Assembly (NCBI GenBank): GCA_902565895.1
Contig: CACFGV010000001.1
Span: 62,001 to 126,000, forward strand
DNA length: 64,000 nt
Reading direction: 5' to 3'
From: K189A clade bacterium
Lineage (GTDB): Bacteria; Pseudomonadota; Gammaproteobacteria; Pseudomonadales; Azotimanducaceae
Of the stretch, positions 41,437 to 51,095 are shown in pieces (position 1 is the stretch's first letter; the number at the start of each line of letters is the position of its first letter). The notes beneath the pieces are model-generated. The model had not been told where the DNA came from. It saw nothing but the letters and a program-made list of their open reading frames with translations, and ran no database searches. A program made the position numbers and the translations under genes.

Positions 41437-42225
41437 TTAGTTTGCGCTCCGCGCGCGAATGATGCCTTTTGCCGAAACCTCTACCGAGGCCGCAAATAAC
41501 TCGACTTCCGCAGATTGACTGCGCATTGGCGCTAAAGCGTCCAAGGCTTCCTGCACTCTTAAACCTTTTCGATAAACAGTACGGTAGGCTTGTTTGAGCT
41601 GTTCGATCGTTTCGACGTCATAACCCCGACGCTTCATCCCTTCAGTGTTCATACCGAAAGCATAGGCAGGGTTTCCGGAAACGGTCATGTAGGCTGGCAC
41701 ATCTTTCGTCACTAAGCTCATAGCCGCAATGTGTGTATACGCGCCGATCTTGCGAAATTGCGGCACACCGGCGTAACCACCGAAGTTAGCGTAATCGCCG
41801 ACTTCCACATGACCGGCGAGGGATGCATTGTTGGCCATAATGACATGATTACCAACAATGCAATCGTGACCCACATGGACATACGCCATTAATAGGCAAT
41901 GACTGCCGACTTCAGTACGACCGATTCCGCCTTTGTCCATGCCTCGATGGATGGTTACACCTTCACGAATTACCGTGTTTTCACCAATTTCTAAAATCGA
42001 TGACTCACCCACATAGGCAAGTGCAGGAGTATCCTCACCCACCGTCGCAAACTGATAAATCTTCACCCCGCTACCGATTCGACTAGGGCCTTTAACAATG
42101 ACATGGGATGCAATCTCGACGTTGTCACCCAGCTCGACATTGGGTCCAATGATGGACCAGGGTCCAACGCTTACTCCATTTCCTAATTTAGCGCTGGGAT
42201 CAATGATGGCGCTGTCATGGATCAT
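41437..42225 (-). CDS. lpxA: UDP-N-acetylglucosamine acyltransferase
   Basis: 262 aa, as in Escherichia coli. First acylation of lipid A synthesis. Left-handed beta-helix hexapeptides run from residue ~4 to ~185; the catalytic His is in MAYVHVGHDC, and the C-terminal helical domain follows. The start overlaps the fabZ stop by 4 nt. Confidence 0.97.
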   Translation of the reverse strand: MIHDSAIIDPSAKLGNGVSVGPWSIIGPNVELGDNVEIASHVIVKGPSRIGSGVKIYQFATVGEDTPALAYVGESSILEIGENTVIREGVTIHRGMDKGGIGRTEVGSHCLLMAYVHVGHDCIVGNHVIMANNASLAGHVEVGDYANFGGYAGVPQFRKIGAYTHIAAMSLVTKDVPAYMTVSGNPAYAFGMNTEGMKRRGYDVETIEQLKQAYRTVYRKGLRVQEALDALAPMRSQSAEVELFAASVEVSAKGIIRARSAN

Positions 42226-42686
42226 GATCCATTTGCCTCTTCAGCAATCTGCTCAACAACCGACAATTGCGCGGAACAGGCGAGGTCACCATCGACCAGG
42301 GCTTCGCATTCAAATTTCACCATCATGGCGCGTTTCGCTATCAAACGACTGTGCAGCTCTAACTTATCGCCAGGCACCACGGGCCTGCGAAAGCGCGCTT
42401 TGTCCACTCCACCAAATAAGTAGTTGCGGCCATCCGCAGGCCGCGTGCCCATGGTTTCGAACGCCAGCACCCCTGAAATCTGCGCCATGGCTTCAAGAAT
42501 CAACACCCCAGGCATTATTGGCTGGCCCGGAAAATGCCCGCTGAACATTTCTTCGTTGAACGTTATGTTTTTATAACCGCGAATAAACTCGCCTTTGACC
42601 ACTTCAGTTACTCGATCAAGTAACAAAAACGGATAACGGTGCGGTAGGTAGTCGAACAGTTCAGTTATTGTTTTGACTTGAGACAT
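42222..42686 (-). CDS. fabZ: 3-hydroxyacyl-ACP dehydratase FabZ
   Basis: 154 aa from ATG at 42686 (MSQVKTITELFDYLPHRYPF), with GGAG 8 nt upstream; the longer frame would add a basic 16-residue tail inside lpxD. Dehydrates 3-hydroxyacyl-ACP in fatty acid synthesis. The active-site His is in FSGHFPGQPIMPGV and the Glu in LILEAMAQ. The gene start overlaps the end of lpxD by 26 nt. Confidence 0.96.
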   Translation of the reverse strand: MSQVKTITELFDYLPHRYPFLLLDRVTEVVKGEFIRGYKNITFNEEMFSGHFPGQPIMPGVLILEAMAQISGVLAFETMGTRPADGRNYLFGGVDKARFRRPVVPGDKLELHSRLIAKRAMMVKFECEALVDGDLACSAQLSVVEQIAEEANGS

Positions 42687-43764
42687 CCGTTTTCTCCCGA
42701 AGCTCCAACGCTTTAACTCTTTTGAATAAATCACTCAAAGCGCCAAAACGCAATGCATTGCGCAACCACAGCCCGTGTTCACTGGCCACCACGCCACTGG
42801 AATAAGTGCCCGGTTTATCAATGGACTGTGTAATCGTGGTCATGACGCTGATGGTGACTCCGTCGCATAGGGTAATAGGATTTTTGCCGCCAATACCCAC
42901 GCCTCCGGCAATCACGCAATGCTTACCAATAACCGTGCTGCCTGCCATACCGGCACAACCACAAATAATACTGTGAGCCCCCACCCTGCAGTTGTGACCT
43001 ATGTGAACTTGGTCATCGATTTTTACGCCGTCTTCTATCACCGTATTGTCTATCGCACCACGGTCGATAGTCGTGCCCGCACCCACACGAACATCGGCAC
43101 CAATGCTTACTCCACCTAACTGCGCGATAGTCTGCAAATGCCCATTTTGATCTGGCGTGAAGCCAAAGCCAGGCGCACCGATAACCGCGCCGCTGTGAAT
43201 GCTTGAGCGCGGGCCAATGTCCACATCGGCATAAATACTGACATTGCTCATCACTACTACCCCGCGCTGCAACCGCACTCGATCACTGATGCTGACATTA
43301 GCGTGCACGGTAACATCCTCTTCGATCACCACATCGGCGCCGATAACCACATGAGCACCAAGCCTTGCCGTTGCGGCAATCTGCGCCGAGGCATGCACAA
43401 CCGCAGTGGGATGCACCCCTGCTGGGGTAGATACTGGCACTACGAATAACCCAGAGGCTTTTGCGAAGGCTAAATACGGCCGCTCAGCAACCAGCCCAAT
43501 ACCAGGGCATTCCGGCAGATCTTCCGCCTGTAAAATGATTGCGGTGGCAGAACAGTCGGCTAGCAGAGGTTTGTATGTGGGACTGGAAAGATGACTTAGC
43601 TGTCCAGCTTTGGCGCTGGCTAAAGAGCCAAGACCATCAATCGGGATTGCCGCCAGCTCCGCAGTGCTGGCGGCCTGCTGAGCGGATAGACCGCCAGCCG
43701 CGATTTGCGCATCGATATGATCGGCGATTTTTCCCAATGTCAGGATTGGCGTCCCCATGGGCAA
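42661..43764 (-). CDS. lpxD: UDP-3-O-(3-hydroxyacyl)glucosamine N-acyltransferase
   Basis: 367 aa, about 25 longer than Escherichia coli LpxD. Third step of lipid A synthesis. An N-terminal uridine-binding domain is followed by a hexapeptide beta-helix at ~115-310; the catalytic His pair region is DDQVHIGHNCRVGAHSI. The C-terminal extension (LKRFVKALELREKT-like helix) overlaps the start of fabZ. 27 nt after skp. Confidence 0.95.
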   Translation of the reverse strand: MPMGTPILTLGKIADHIDAQIAAGGLSAQQAASTAELAAIPIDGLGSLASAKAGQLSHLSSPTYKPLLADCSATAIILQAEDLPECPGIGLVAERPYLAFAKASGLFVVPVSTPAGVHPTAVVHASAQIAATARLGAHVVIGADVVIEEDVTVHANVSISDRVRLQRGVVVMSNVSIYADVDIGPRSSIHSGAVIGAPGFGFTPDQNGHLQTIAQLGGVSIGADVRVGAGTTIDRGAIDNTVIEDGVKIDDQVHIGHNCRVGAHSIICGCAGMAGSTVIGKHCVIAGGVGIGGKNPITLCDGVTISVMTTITQSIDKPGTYSSGVVASEHGLWLRNALRFGALSDLFKRVKALELREKTDVSSQNNN

Positions 43765-43791
43765 ATCAACCGCCGCTTCTTAGGATCCGGT

Positions 43792-44301
43792 TTAGTCTCG
43801 CGCTTCGTTAAGCTTCTCCACCACGCGGCGGGTAATGTCGTGCTTATCATTCGAGTACTGCAACGCACTGGGCGCAAGAATCATGTCGATTTGATCGATC
43901 TGAATGAGGTCTTTTAGCACTTTGTCGTATTTTGGCGCCAAGGTCTGCAAAATTTCCTGACGCTTGTCCTGAGCGGTCTTTTGCAGTTTTTGCGAACCAA
44001 ACTGTAAGTCCGCTTGCATGCTCTCGATGTCCTTGATGATTTTGCGCTTATCGGCTTCGCTCAATATCTCACCATCCTTTTGCAGCTTTGTTTGTTGCGC
44101 CTGCATCTGCTCCGCTTTAGCACGCAGCTCTTCCTGCTCTGGTTCCATTTCTTTGTTTGCTGCTTCTACTAGAGTCTGGCCTTCGTCGCTTTCGAGGATC
44201 GCACGCACGGGATCTAGCACCACAATTTTCATTTCGGCATAGGCGGCCGGAGCAATCGCCATCGACGCCAGCACAAGTATTCCCATTACTTTCTTGATCA
44301 T
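43792..44301 (-). CDS. skp: Periplasmic chaperone Skp (OmpH)
   Basis: 169 aa. Signal peptide cleaved after AYA (~22), then a long helical tentacle region rich in Gln, Glu and Lys (~50-125). Chaperones unfolded outer-membrane proteins to BamA, which is encoded just upstream (49 nt). Conserved VLDPVRAILES core at the N-terminus. Confidence 0.93.
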   Translation of the reverse strand: MIKKVMGILVLASMAIAPAAYAEMKIVVLDPVRAILESDEGQTLVEAANKEMEPEQEELRAKAEQMQAQQTKLQKDGEILSEADKRKIIKDIESMQADLQFGSQKLQKTAQDKRQEILQTLAPKYDKVLKDLIQIDQIDMILAPSALQYSNDKHDITRRVVEKLNEARD

Positions 44302-44350
44302 CGTTCACTCCTAAATTTTAAATGTCGGTCAAGAAGCGGCGCATTCTATA

Positions 44351-46762
44351 CTAGAAAGTGCGCCCAAGTTCGAATTGAAACATCTCTTTTTCATCGTAGG
44401 GTTGAGTCTGAAACGGCTTTGCAAAGCTGAAGGTCAACGGACCCATTCCGCTGAGCCAGCTTACCCCAATACCAACCGAATAACGGAAGTTATCTGCATC
44501 AAAACCAAAACAGTTGACGCTAACTTTCGGACAATTGGTGTTGAAAACGTTCCCCGCGTCGACAAAAAAAGCTGGGCGAAACTGTCGATTATCGTCGACA
44601 AATGGCATAGGGAATATAAGTTCCGCCGTGGCCTCTACCAACAAGTTCCCGCCGAACGGGTCACCATTTCTGTCGCGGAAGTAAACTGGATTACCCTCTG
44701 AATCTAAGGGCGGCGTGCTGCGCGGTCCTAGAGTGGAATTTTCGAAACCACGGATTGAACCAAAACCGCCCCCATAAAAATGCTCATAAAACGGCAAGCT
44801 TGGCGTATCGCCATAGCCACCGCCGAAACCTAGCTCAGTACGTAAACGCAAGGTCCAATTGTTGGTAATTGGGAAATAACGCTCGCCGTTATATATGAAT
44901 TTATAGAACTGTAGATCACTGCCTGGCACTGAGACTTCCGCCGCCATCGACTGCGAAGTGCCGCGATCTGCGAAGATGCCGCGATTGAGTGTCGAGCGAC
45001 TCCAAGAAACGTTCGCCTTGAGGTTAGCTGATTTAGCTCCATTGACCTCAATAAACTCGGAAATCTCCTGCGCCGCGTAGTAGCCCTCGGTAATTTCTGT
45101 GTATTCCGCCATGACACCAAAATTAATTCTCTGGGTTTCGCTGATGGGCAAGCCAAAATTAACACCCAGGCCCGCAGAGTCGGTACTGTAACGCGCGATG
45201 TTACGCGCGTCGTAATCAAGACGTCGTAGAAAGACGTTGAAGCCGCGGCTTATGCCGTCCATGGTGAAATATGGGTCAAAGTAGTTGAAGTTTATTGACT
45301 TCTGGAAATTCGACAGGCTCAAACCAACGTTCAGGCTGTTGCCTGATCCCTGTAGATTCGACTGCTGGTAGTTACCGCCAATAATCAAGCCATAACCCTG
45401 GGAGTAAGCTAGGGTTCCAGAGATCGAGCCCGACGGCTGCTCTTCTACAGTGAAGTTGACATCAATTTGATCGTCTTTGCCCGGCACCTGGGGCGTCTCA
45501 ACCTCAACGCCTTTGAAATAGCCCAAACGTTCTAAGCGCAGCTTAGTGAGGTCAATTTGTGCAGTGGATGCCCAGCCTCCCTCCATTTGTCTGGATTCTC
45601 TGCGCATCACCTCGTCCTGGGTCATGGCATTGCCGGTAAATGCGATACGCCTTACATAAGCACGTTTGCCGGAGTCTACAAAAAATTCCACATCAACCGT
45701 TTGATCGTCATTTAGCGTAGGTACACCACTGGCCGTCGCAAACGTAAAGCCTCCGTTACCCAGGGCGTTAGTGAGGCGTTCCTCGGTGGCGGTAATCAGT
45801 GCTTGAGAGAACGTCTGACCCTCTTGAACGATAATCAGGCTGCGCAAATCGTCAGCTTTGACATCGCCCAACTCGCCAACCAAGTTGACCTTATTTACTT
45901 GGTAGATCTGTCCCTCATCAACGGCAATACTGATATAGACCTGTTGGCGATCCGGAGTGATGCTGACCTGGGTAGATTCGATTTCGAAGTCAGCGTAACC
46001 ACGGTCTTTATAAAACGCCTCCAGTGACTCAAGGTCTCCTGACAATTTTTCTCGCGAGTACTTATCGTCGTTCTTATAAAAAGATAACAAACTAGGGTGT
46101 TTTAACTCCAATGCGTCCAGCAGTTCCTCTTGCGGGAACAAGCTAGCCCCCACGACATTAATGTGCCTAATACCCGAGCTCTTACCTTCCTCGATAGTAA
46201 TTTTTACGTTCACACGGTTACGCGGCAGATCTTCTATGTCAGTTTCAATACTCGCGCCGTAACGCCCTTGGGCAACATACTGTCGTTCAAGCTCCAAGCC
46301 CATGCGCTCTAGCGTCACTTGCTTAAAAATTTCCCCTTCTTTAAGACCCTGCTCGGCAAGACCTTGTAACAACGCTTCCGACTCGATGGCTTTGTTGCCT
46401 TCTAGCTCGATCGTTTCAATGGCTGGACGTTCAACCAACGTTACGATCAACACCCCACCGTCGCGAGCCAGCTGAATGTCTTTGAAATAACCTGATCGAA
46501 ATAATGCGCGCATGGTCGAGCGTACAGCAACGGTGTCCAAGGGATCACCCACACTGACAGGAATAAGGTTGAAAACAGTACCAGCAGAAACCCGCTGCAA
46601 GCCTTGCAAACGCACATCCTCAATGACAAAGCGACCATCTACCTGAAAGTTACTGAACTCGGCAGATTGCGCCAGACTCTGCTGACAAGCTGAAGCCAGA
46701 GCCAACGTAAACAGCAATCTAACTAAGTGATTACGCCAGAACAGTCGAGTTTGTATGTGCAA
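44351..46762 (-). CDS. bamA: Outer membrane protein assembly factor BamA
   Basis: 803 aa. Signal peptide (cleaved after SLA near 31), five POTRA domains (~40-440; e.g. FVIEDVRLQGLQRV, IETIELEGNKAIESEALL), then a 16-strand beta-barrel ending in the C-terminal Phe signature (FQFELGRTF). The lid-lock motif GFGSIRGFENSTLGPR contains the conserved RGF. Inserts beta-barrel proteins into the outer membrane. Between rseP and skp, the standard order. Confidence 0.97.
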   Translation of the reverse strand: MHIQTRLFWRNHLVRLLFTLALASACQQSLAQSAEFSNFQVDGRFVIEDVRLQGLQRVSAGTVFNLIPVSVGDPLDTVAVRSTMRALFRSGYFKDIQLARDGGVLIVTLVERPAIETIELEGNKAIESEALLQGLAEQGLKEGEIFKQVTLERMGLELERQYVAQGRYGASIETDIEDLPRNRVNVKITIEEGKSSGIRHINVVGASLFPQEELLDALELKHPSLLSFYKNDDKYSREKLSGDLESLEAFYKDRGYADFEIESTQVSITPDRQQVYISIAVDEGQIYQVNKVNLVGELGDVKADDLRSLIIVQEGQTFSQALITATEERLTNALGNGGFTFATASGVPTLNDDQTVDVEFFVDSGKRAYVRRIAFTGNAMTQDEVMRRESRQMEGGWASTAQIDLTKLRLERLGYFKGVEVETPQVPGKDDQIDVNFTVEEQPSGSISGTLAYSQGYGLIIGGNYQQSNLQGSGNSLNVGLSLSNFQKSINFNYFDPYFTMDGISRGFNVFLRRLDYDARNIARYSTDSAGLGVNFGLPISETQRINFGVMAEYTEITEGYYAAQEISEFIEVNGAKSANLKANVSWSRSTLNRGIFADRGTSQSMAAEVSVPGSDLQFYKFIYNGERYFPITNNWTLRLRTELGFGGGYGDTPSLPFYEHFYGGGFGSIRGFENSTLGPRSTPPLDSEGNPVYFRDRNGDPFGGNLLVEATAELIFPMPFVDDNRQFRPAFFVDAGNVFNTNCPKVSVNCFGFDADNFRYSVGIGVSWLSGMGPLTFSFAKPFQTQPYDEKEMFQFELGRTF

Positions 46763-46796
46763 AGTATTTTTCCAATTAGGTTCGCAAAGCGAACGA

Positions 46797-48146
46797 TTAG
46801 CTAAACAAACGAGTTAGATCATTGAAGGTGACCAGCACGAACATTAGGCCTACTAACAACAACCCCAATTGCACAGCGCCCTGTTGTATGCGGTCTGAAA
46901 CCGGCGATCCCTTGATGGCCTCTATACTCACAAGAACGATCTGGCCCCCGTCTAATAATGGCACGGGGAGCAAATTCAAAACACCCAAGGAAATGCTCAT
47001 AAGCGCCATAACACCGAAGAACATCTGCCAACTGGTTTTCGCTGTATCCCCCGCTATTTGCGCAATGCCAACGGGTCCAACTAGGTTCTGCACCGACAAC
47101 AAACCCACCACCATTTTCTCTAACATGCTTAAGGTCATTGCGGTTTTGTCCAAGGTCTCGGTCCAACCCATCAAAAATGCCTGTATGGGTGGGAATTTAA
47201 CCTCTACCAGGTCTGGGCTGACGCCAAGGAATCCGATGGGCTTCCCCTCTGCGTCGTTGCGTACTCCCGGAGTCGCCGACAACTGTAAGGTCTGCCCGCC
47301 TCGCACCACGGTAAGAGACATTGGCGTATTCGGGTATTTAACAATTTCGTCCACCCACTCGCGCCATAACGCTATGTTGCGCTCATTGACGCCGGTAACC
47401 CAATCTCCAGGCTTCAGGCCTGCGACGCTGGCCGGTGAATCCGCTACTACTTCTCCAACCACGCTCAGCAGTACTGGATGCAACCCTAATGCGCCCAGCA
47501 CATCGGGTTGAGTTTGTTCTTGGAGCCATGTTGCGATCGGCAGCTGTAACGTTTGCTCTCTACCCTGGCGCAGGTTGTATACATCCAACTCAATGCGTCC
47601 GGTCTCACCTAAACGATCGCTAAGCGCCATCAGAACGCTTTGCCACCCACTTACAGCCCGGCCATCCACACGCAAGATGCGCGCAGGGGTTTGAAGACCG
47701 GATTGCGCCAAAATGGTGTTGTCCTTCGGAGCTTGGGTCGTGGGCGAGTATTCTGTACTGCCCACCATAAATAGAGCACCGTAGATTAGGGCTGCGAGAA
47801 TAAAGTTGGCCAACGGTCCCGCCGCAGCAATAGCGATTTTCCAGAATGCAGAAAGTTGTGAGTGAGAGACAGCACCGGCAGGAACTGCAGCCAGGTCCTT
47901 AAGACTGGCCGTGTCATCCCGTTCATCGTACATGCGCACGTAGCCCCCCAGAGGAATCAACGACAGCTTAAATGTAGTACCCCGACTGTCCACCCAGCTT
48001 ACAAGGGAGCGACCAAAGCCCACAGAAAAACTTAGCACGTGTACACCTGATCTACGCGCCACGATGAAGTGGCCGAATTCATGCACCACCACTAACACGC
48101 CTAGCAAGCCCGCAAAAGCCAACGGGTAGAGTAACCAGTCCATCAT
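46797..48146 (-). CDS. rseP: Site-2 protease RseP
   Basis: 449 aa from ATG at 48146, whose ATGA overlaps the cdsA stop. An intramembrane zinc protease that cleaves anti-sigma-E factor RseA. HEFGH at residues 22-26 binds zinc; the third ligand is in LPVPLLDGGQ. Two PDZ domains (~115-200, 205-290) lie between TM1 and the later helices. Directly after cdsA, with no dxr before it. Confidence 0.96.
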   Translation of the reverse strand: MMDWLLYPLAFAGLLGVLVVVHEFGHFIVARRSGVHVLSFSVGFGRSLVSWVDSRGTTFKLSLIPLGGYVRMYDERDDTASLKDLAAVPAGAVSHSQLSAFWKIAIAAAGPLANFILAALIYGALFMVGSTEYSPTTQAPKDNTILAQSGLQTPARILRVDGRAVSGWQSVLMALSDRLGETGRIELDVYNLRQGREQTLQLPIATWLQEQTQPDVLGALGLHPVLLSVVGEVVADSPASVAGLKPGDWVTGVNERNIALWREWVDEIVKYPNTPMSLTVVRGGQTLQLSATPGVRNDAEGKPIGFLGVSPDLVEVKFPPIQAFLMGWTETLDKTAMTLSMLEKMVVGLLSVQNLVGPVGIAQIAGDTAKTSWQMFFGVMALMSISLGVLNLLPVPLLDGGQIVLVSIEAIKGSPVSDRIQQGAVQLGLLLVGLMFVLVTFNDLTRLFS

Positions 48147-48934
48147 AATAAAAGAATCCATGCGAGCACCGGAGCGACCGCGATAATAGAGTCAATACGA
48201 TCTAAAACACCACCGTGTCCAGGTAGTAAGCCACCTGAGTCTTTCAAGCCAGTGGACCGCTTAAGCAAGCTTTCAAACAAATCGCCGAATATTGCTACCA
48301 CCACAAGACCCGCCGTCAACAGCAACGCAAGACCTATCGACCAACTACCCAGTACTAACAATGCGGTGAGGCAAATTCCCAGCGCCAACAACATGCCACC
48401 CGCTGCTCCTTCCCAGGTCTTTCCTGGGCTTAGCGCAGGGGCCAACTTACGTTTACCCAACGCTCGACCGCTGAAAAATCCTCCTACATCTGTAGCGGTT
48501 GTAAGCAGCAGCATCCACAGCAACCAATAGTCACCGTAGGGCATCTGCCGAATCATGAGCAAGCTGGCCCAAGCACCAACCATTAACAATTGCCCAACGA
48601 TACCGACAAGCCAGGAACGGGAATAAAGGCTTCGACCTCTGGGATAGGCCAGTACCAGCAGGACTAAACCAGACCATACAACCGCTGCGGCCGTTACTGC
48701 ATAGGCGTGTAACCCAGCGTTTAGATAAATCAGCGCAATCAGCACACCGTACAAGACCACATAGCCAAAACGCGCTGGTTTACTGAGACCTTGCAGAAAA
48801 CCTGACCATTCATAAACACCAGCCCCAGCGGCCACGCCAAACAACAGCGCAAAACCCCACTCTGGTAGCAGAAAAATTCCTGTCAGGGCTGCGGCCGCCA
48901 AGCACAGAGCAGTAATGAAGCGACGCAGCAGCAT
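48143..48934 (-). CDS. cdsA: Phosphatidate cytidylyltransferase
   Basis: 263 aa, an integral membrane protein with about eight helices. Makes CDP-diacylglycerol for all phospholipids. The signature is at the C-terminus: KRSTGLKDSGGLLPGHGGVLDRIDS. Starts 8 nt after uppS. In Escherichia coli and Pseudomonas dxr lies close by; here it does not. Confidence 0.96.
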   Translation of the reverse strand: MLLRRFITALCLAAAALTGIFLLPEWGFALLFGVAAGAGVYEWSGFLQGLSKPARFGYVVLYGVLIALIYLNAGLHAYAVTAAAVVWSGLVLLVLAYPRGRSLYSRSWLVGIVGQLLMVGAWASLLMIRQMPYGDYWLLWMLLLTTATDVGGFFSGRALGKRKLAPALSPGKTWEGAAGGMLLALGICLTALLVLGSWSIGLALLLTAGLVVVAIFGDLFESLLKRSTGLKDSGGLLPGHGGVLDRIDSIIAVAPVLAWILLL

Positions 48935-48942
48935 CGACTTAC

Positions 48943-49698
48943 CTATGCACGGCGCCCAAAGCGTCGCAAACGCGCGGAGAACGTTTGCACAGCTTGCCGC
49001 AGATGATTGCCATCAAATTCAGGCCAAAATGCATCAGTGAAATACAGCTCGGTATATGCAATGTCCCATAATAAGAAATTACTTACACGATAATCACCAC
49101 CGGTGCGAATCAATAAGTCGGGTTCAGGCAGATCACCCAGAGACATTTGCTGCTGCAACGTCTGTTCGCTGATGTCGTCAGGCGCCAACTCACCATTTTG
49201 AACTTTTCGTGCAAGCGCCTTGCTGGCCTCGACAATATCCCAGCGGCCGCCGTAATTCACGGCTACATTCAGGTTTAGTCGCGTGTTTTGCCGGGTAAGT
49301 TGTTCGCTTTCATCCATCATGGCGTGGATATCTTTAGCGAAACGACTGCGATCACCGATTATCCGCAGCTTGACGCCCTGCGCATGCAGGTCTTGAAGGT
49401 CCGTACGCATCACATAGCGCATTAGGTCCATGAGCATGTTCACTTCGCCCTCGGGGCGATACCAATTCTCGGTACTGAAAGCGAACAGGGTTAGGGTATC
49501 TATACCTTGTTCAACGCAGGCCTCGCTGATTTTACGAACGCCTTTTGCGCCCGCTCGATGCCCGGCGGCCCCCGGGAGATGACGCTTTTGGGCCCAGCGA
49601 TGATTGCCGTCCATGATGACGCCCACATGTTTGGGCACTAGACTTTCGTCCTGTTTCTCATCCTTGCCGGGTTCTATTTGTGCTGTGGTTTTGGACAT
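48943..49698 (-). CDS. uppS: Undecaprenyl diphosphate synthase
   Basis: 251 aa from ATG at 49698 (MSKTTAQIE); TTG three codons earlier is possible. cis-prenyltransferase that extends FPP with IPP to the C55 carrier lipid. HVGVIMDGNHRWAQKR holds the catalytic Asp; RTGGDYRVSNFLLWDIAYTELYF is near the C-terminus. The N-terminal ~23 residues are a charged extension. Lies between frr (21 nt) and cdsA; it depends on isoprenoid precursors whose usual genes are missing from this cluster. Confidence 0.96.
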   Translation of the reverse strand: MSKTTAQIEPGKDEKQDESLVPKHVGVIMDGNHRWAQKRHLPGAAGHRAGAKGVRKISEACVEQGIDTLTLFAFSTENWYRPEGEVNMLMDLMRYVMRTDLQDLHAQGVKLRIIGDRSRFAKDIHAMMDESEQLTRQNTRLNLNVAVNYGGRWDIVEASKALARKVQNGELAPDDISEQTLQQQMSLGDLPEPDLLIRTGGDYRVSNFLLWDIAYTELYFTDAFWPEFDGNHLRQAVQTFSARLRRFGRRA

Positions 49699-49719
49699 CG
49701 TGACCAAGCTTCGAGACGT

Positions 49720-50277
49720 CTAGATTTCCATCAACTCGGCTTCTTTCGCCGATAACAACTTTTCGACTTCAGCGACATGTTGATCAGTCAGCGTTTGAGC
49801 CCTGTCTTCACCACGACGAGCGTCGTCTTCTGCCGCCATTTTTTCTTTCACTAAATCACGAATGTCTGCGATCGCATCGCGTCTGATGTTGCGGATGGAC
49901 ACGCGACTGGCTTCGGCTTCAGCTCGGGCCTGTTTCGCTAAATCTCGTCGATTTTCTTCAGTTAGCGGCGGCAACGGTACACGCACCACATCGCCGCTGC
50001 CGATAGGTGTGATGCCAATGTCGCTCCGCAGGATCGCCTTCTCAATCTCTGGTAGCAGTGGCTTTTCCCATGGCGACAAAACCAGTGTTCGCGCATCCTC
50101 TACTGATATCGAGGCGACCTGATTAAGTGGCGTGGGCGCTCCGTAATAGTCGATGCTGATGCCGTCCAGTAATGCTGGATTCGCTCGGCCTGTACGGATT
50201 TTGCCGAAAGCCCCGCGTAGTGCCTCCAGGGTCTTGCCCATCCGTTCCTTGGCATCATCAAGAATTTCGTCAATCAT
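49720..50277 (-). CDS. frr: Ribosome recycling factor
   Basis: 185 aa, identical in length to Escherichia coli. With EF-G splits post-termination ribosomes. Conserved LRTGRANPALLDGI-like segment (KIRTGRANPALLDG) and VRVPLPPLTEENRRDL. GGAAAG precedes the ATG. 113 nt after pyrH. Confidence 0.97.
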   Translation of the reverse strand: MIDEILDDAKERMGKTLEALRGAFGKIRTGRANPALLDGISIDYYGAPTPLNQVASISVEDARTLVLSPWEKPLLPEIEKAILRSDIGITPIGSGDVVRVPLPPLTEENRRDLAKQARAEAEASRVSIRNIRRDAIADIRDLVKEKMAAEDDARRGEDRAQTLTDQHVAEVEKLLSAKEAELMEI

Positions 50278-50390
50278 GCTTTTCTTTCCAGAATCATGTG
50301 CACATATTCACAAGACTTGCCGCGCATTATGCGCTAAAACCCCACCAGCGACAGCAGCATTAGCGAACCGACCGTCATTACGTACTTCTA

Positions 50391-51095
50391 TTACGTCGCG
50401 CCCACCCGGGTGCCTACGTGGTCACCCGCCGCAATACGTGTCAAGCTTCGGGACTCTGAAGAATCAAAGACCACAAGTGGCAAATCGTTCTCTTTGCACA
50501 ACACAATAGCCGTCAGATCCATCACCGCCAGTTCCCGCTCTAACACCTCGTTATAGGTGATGTGTTCGAAGCGAAGCGCCGACGCGTCTTTCTTCGGGTC
50601 GGAAGAATAAACGCCATCGACGTTGGTGGCTTTAAGGATGGCATCAACACCTAGTTCGACTGCACGGAGGCAGGCCGCGGTGTCCGTGGTAAAAAACGGA
50701 TTACCTGTTCCGCCCGTCAGAATAACAACTTCGCCGTTTTGCATGGCCGCTTTCGCGGTATCACGATTGTAGCCTTCCACCATACCCGGCATAGGCACAG
50801 CACTAAACAGTCGGCTAACAATGCCGCGGCGCCGCAAGAAATCGTTCAGCGCTAAGCCATTCATAACCGTTGCCAGCATGCCCATACGGTCCCCGATGAC
50901 ACGATCCATTCCCGCTGCGGCCAAATTTGCTCCGCGAAACAGATTGCCACCGCCAAGCACAACTGTGAGCTTGATGCCCTCACGATGGGCCGCTTCAATC
51001 TCGTCGCAATAATGCTTCAGAATTTCTGGTTCGATTCCAACCCCAGCTTCGCCAGCAAGCGCTTCGCCGCTGAGTTTAAGCAGGAAGGCCGGCAA
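50391..51095 (-). CDS. pyrH: UMP kinase
   Basis: 234 aa from a TTG codon at 51095 that directly follows the tsf TAG in the same frame; no other upstream start is possible without entering tsf. Phosphorylates UMP. LLKLSGEAL begins at residue 5, whereas family members usually have 10-14 residues before it. GGGNLFRGANLAAAGMDRVIGD, GTGNPFFTTDTAACLRA and KATNVDGVYSSDP are intact, so the enzyme should work. Likely translated by re-initiation after tsf. Confidence 0.95.
   Translation of the reverse strand: MPAFLLKLSGEALAGEAGVGIEPEILKHYCDEIEAAHREGIKLTVVLGGGNLFRGANLAAAGMDRVIGDRMGMLATVMNGLALNDFLRRRGIVSRLFSAVPMPGMVEGYNRDTAKAAMQNGEVVILTGGTGNPFFTTDTAACLRAVELGVDAILKATNVDGVYSSDPKKDASALRFEHITYNEVLERELAVMDLTAIVLCKENDLPLVVFDSSESRSLTRIAAGDHVGTRVGAT

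Noticed and set aside
46822-47511. 229-codon open frame on the plus strand opposite rseP
   Set aside because: RseP is complete with all motifs on the other strand; the antisense protein has no recognisable features and is low-complexity Thr/Pro-rich.
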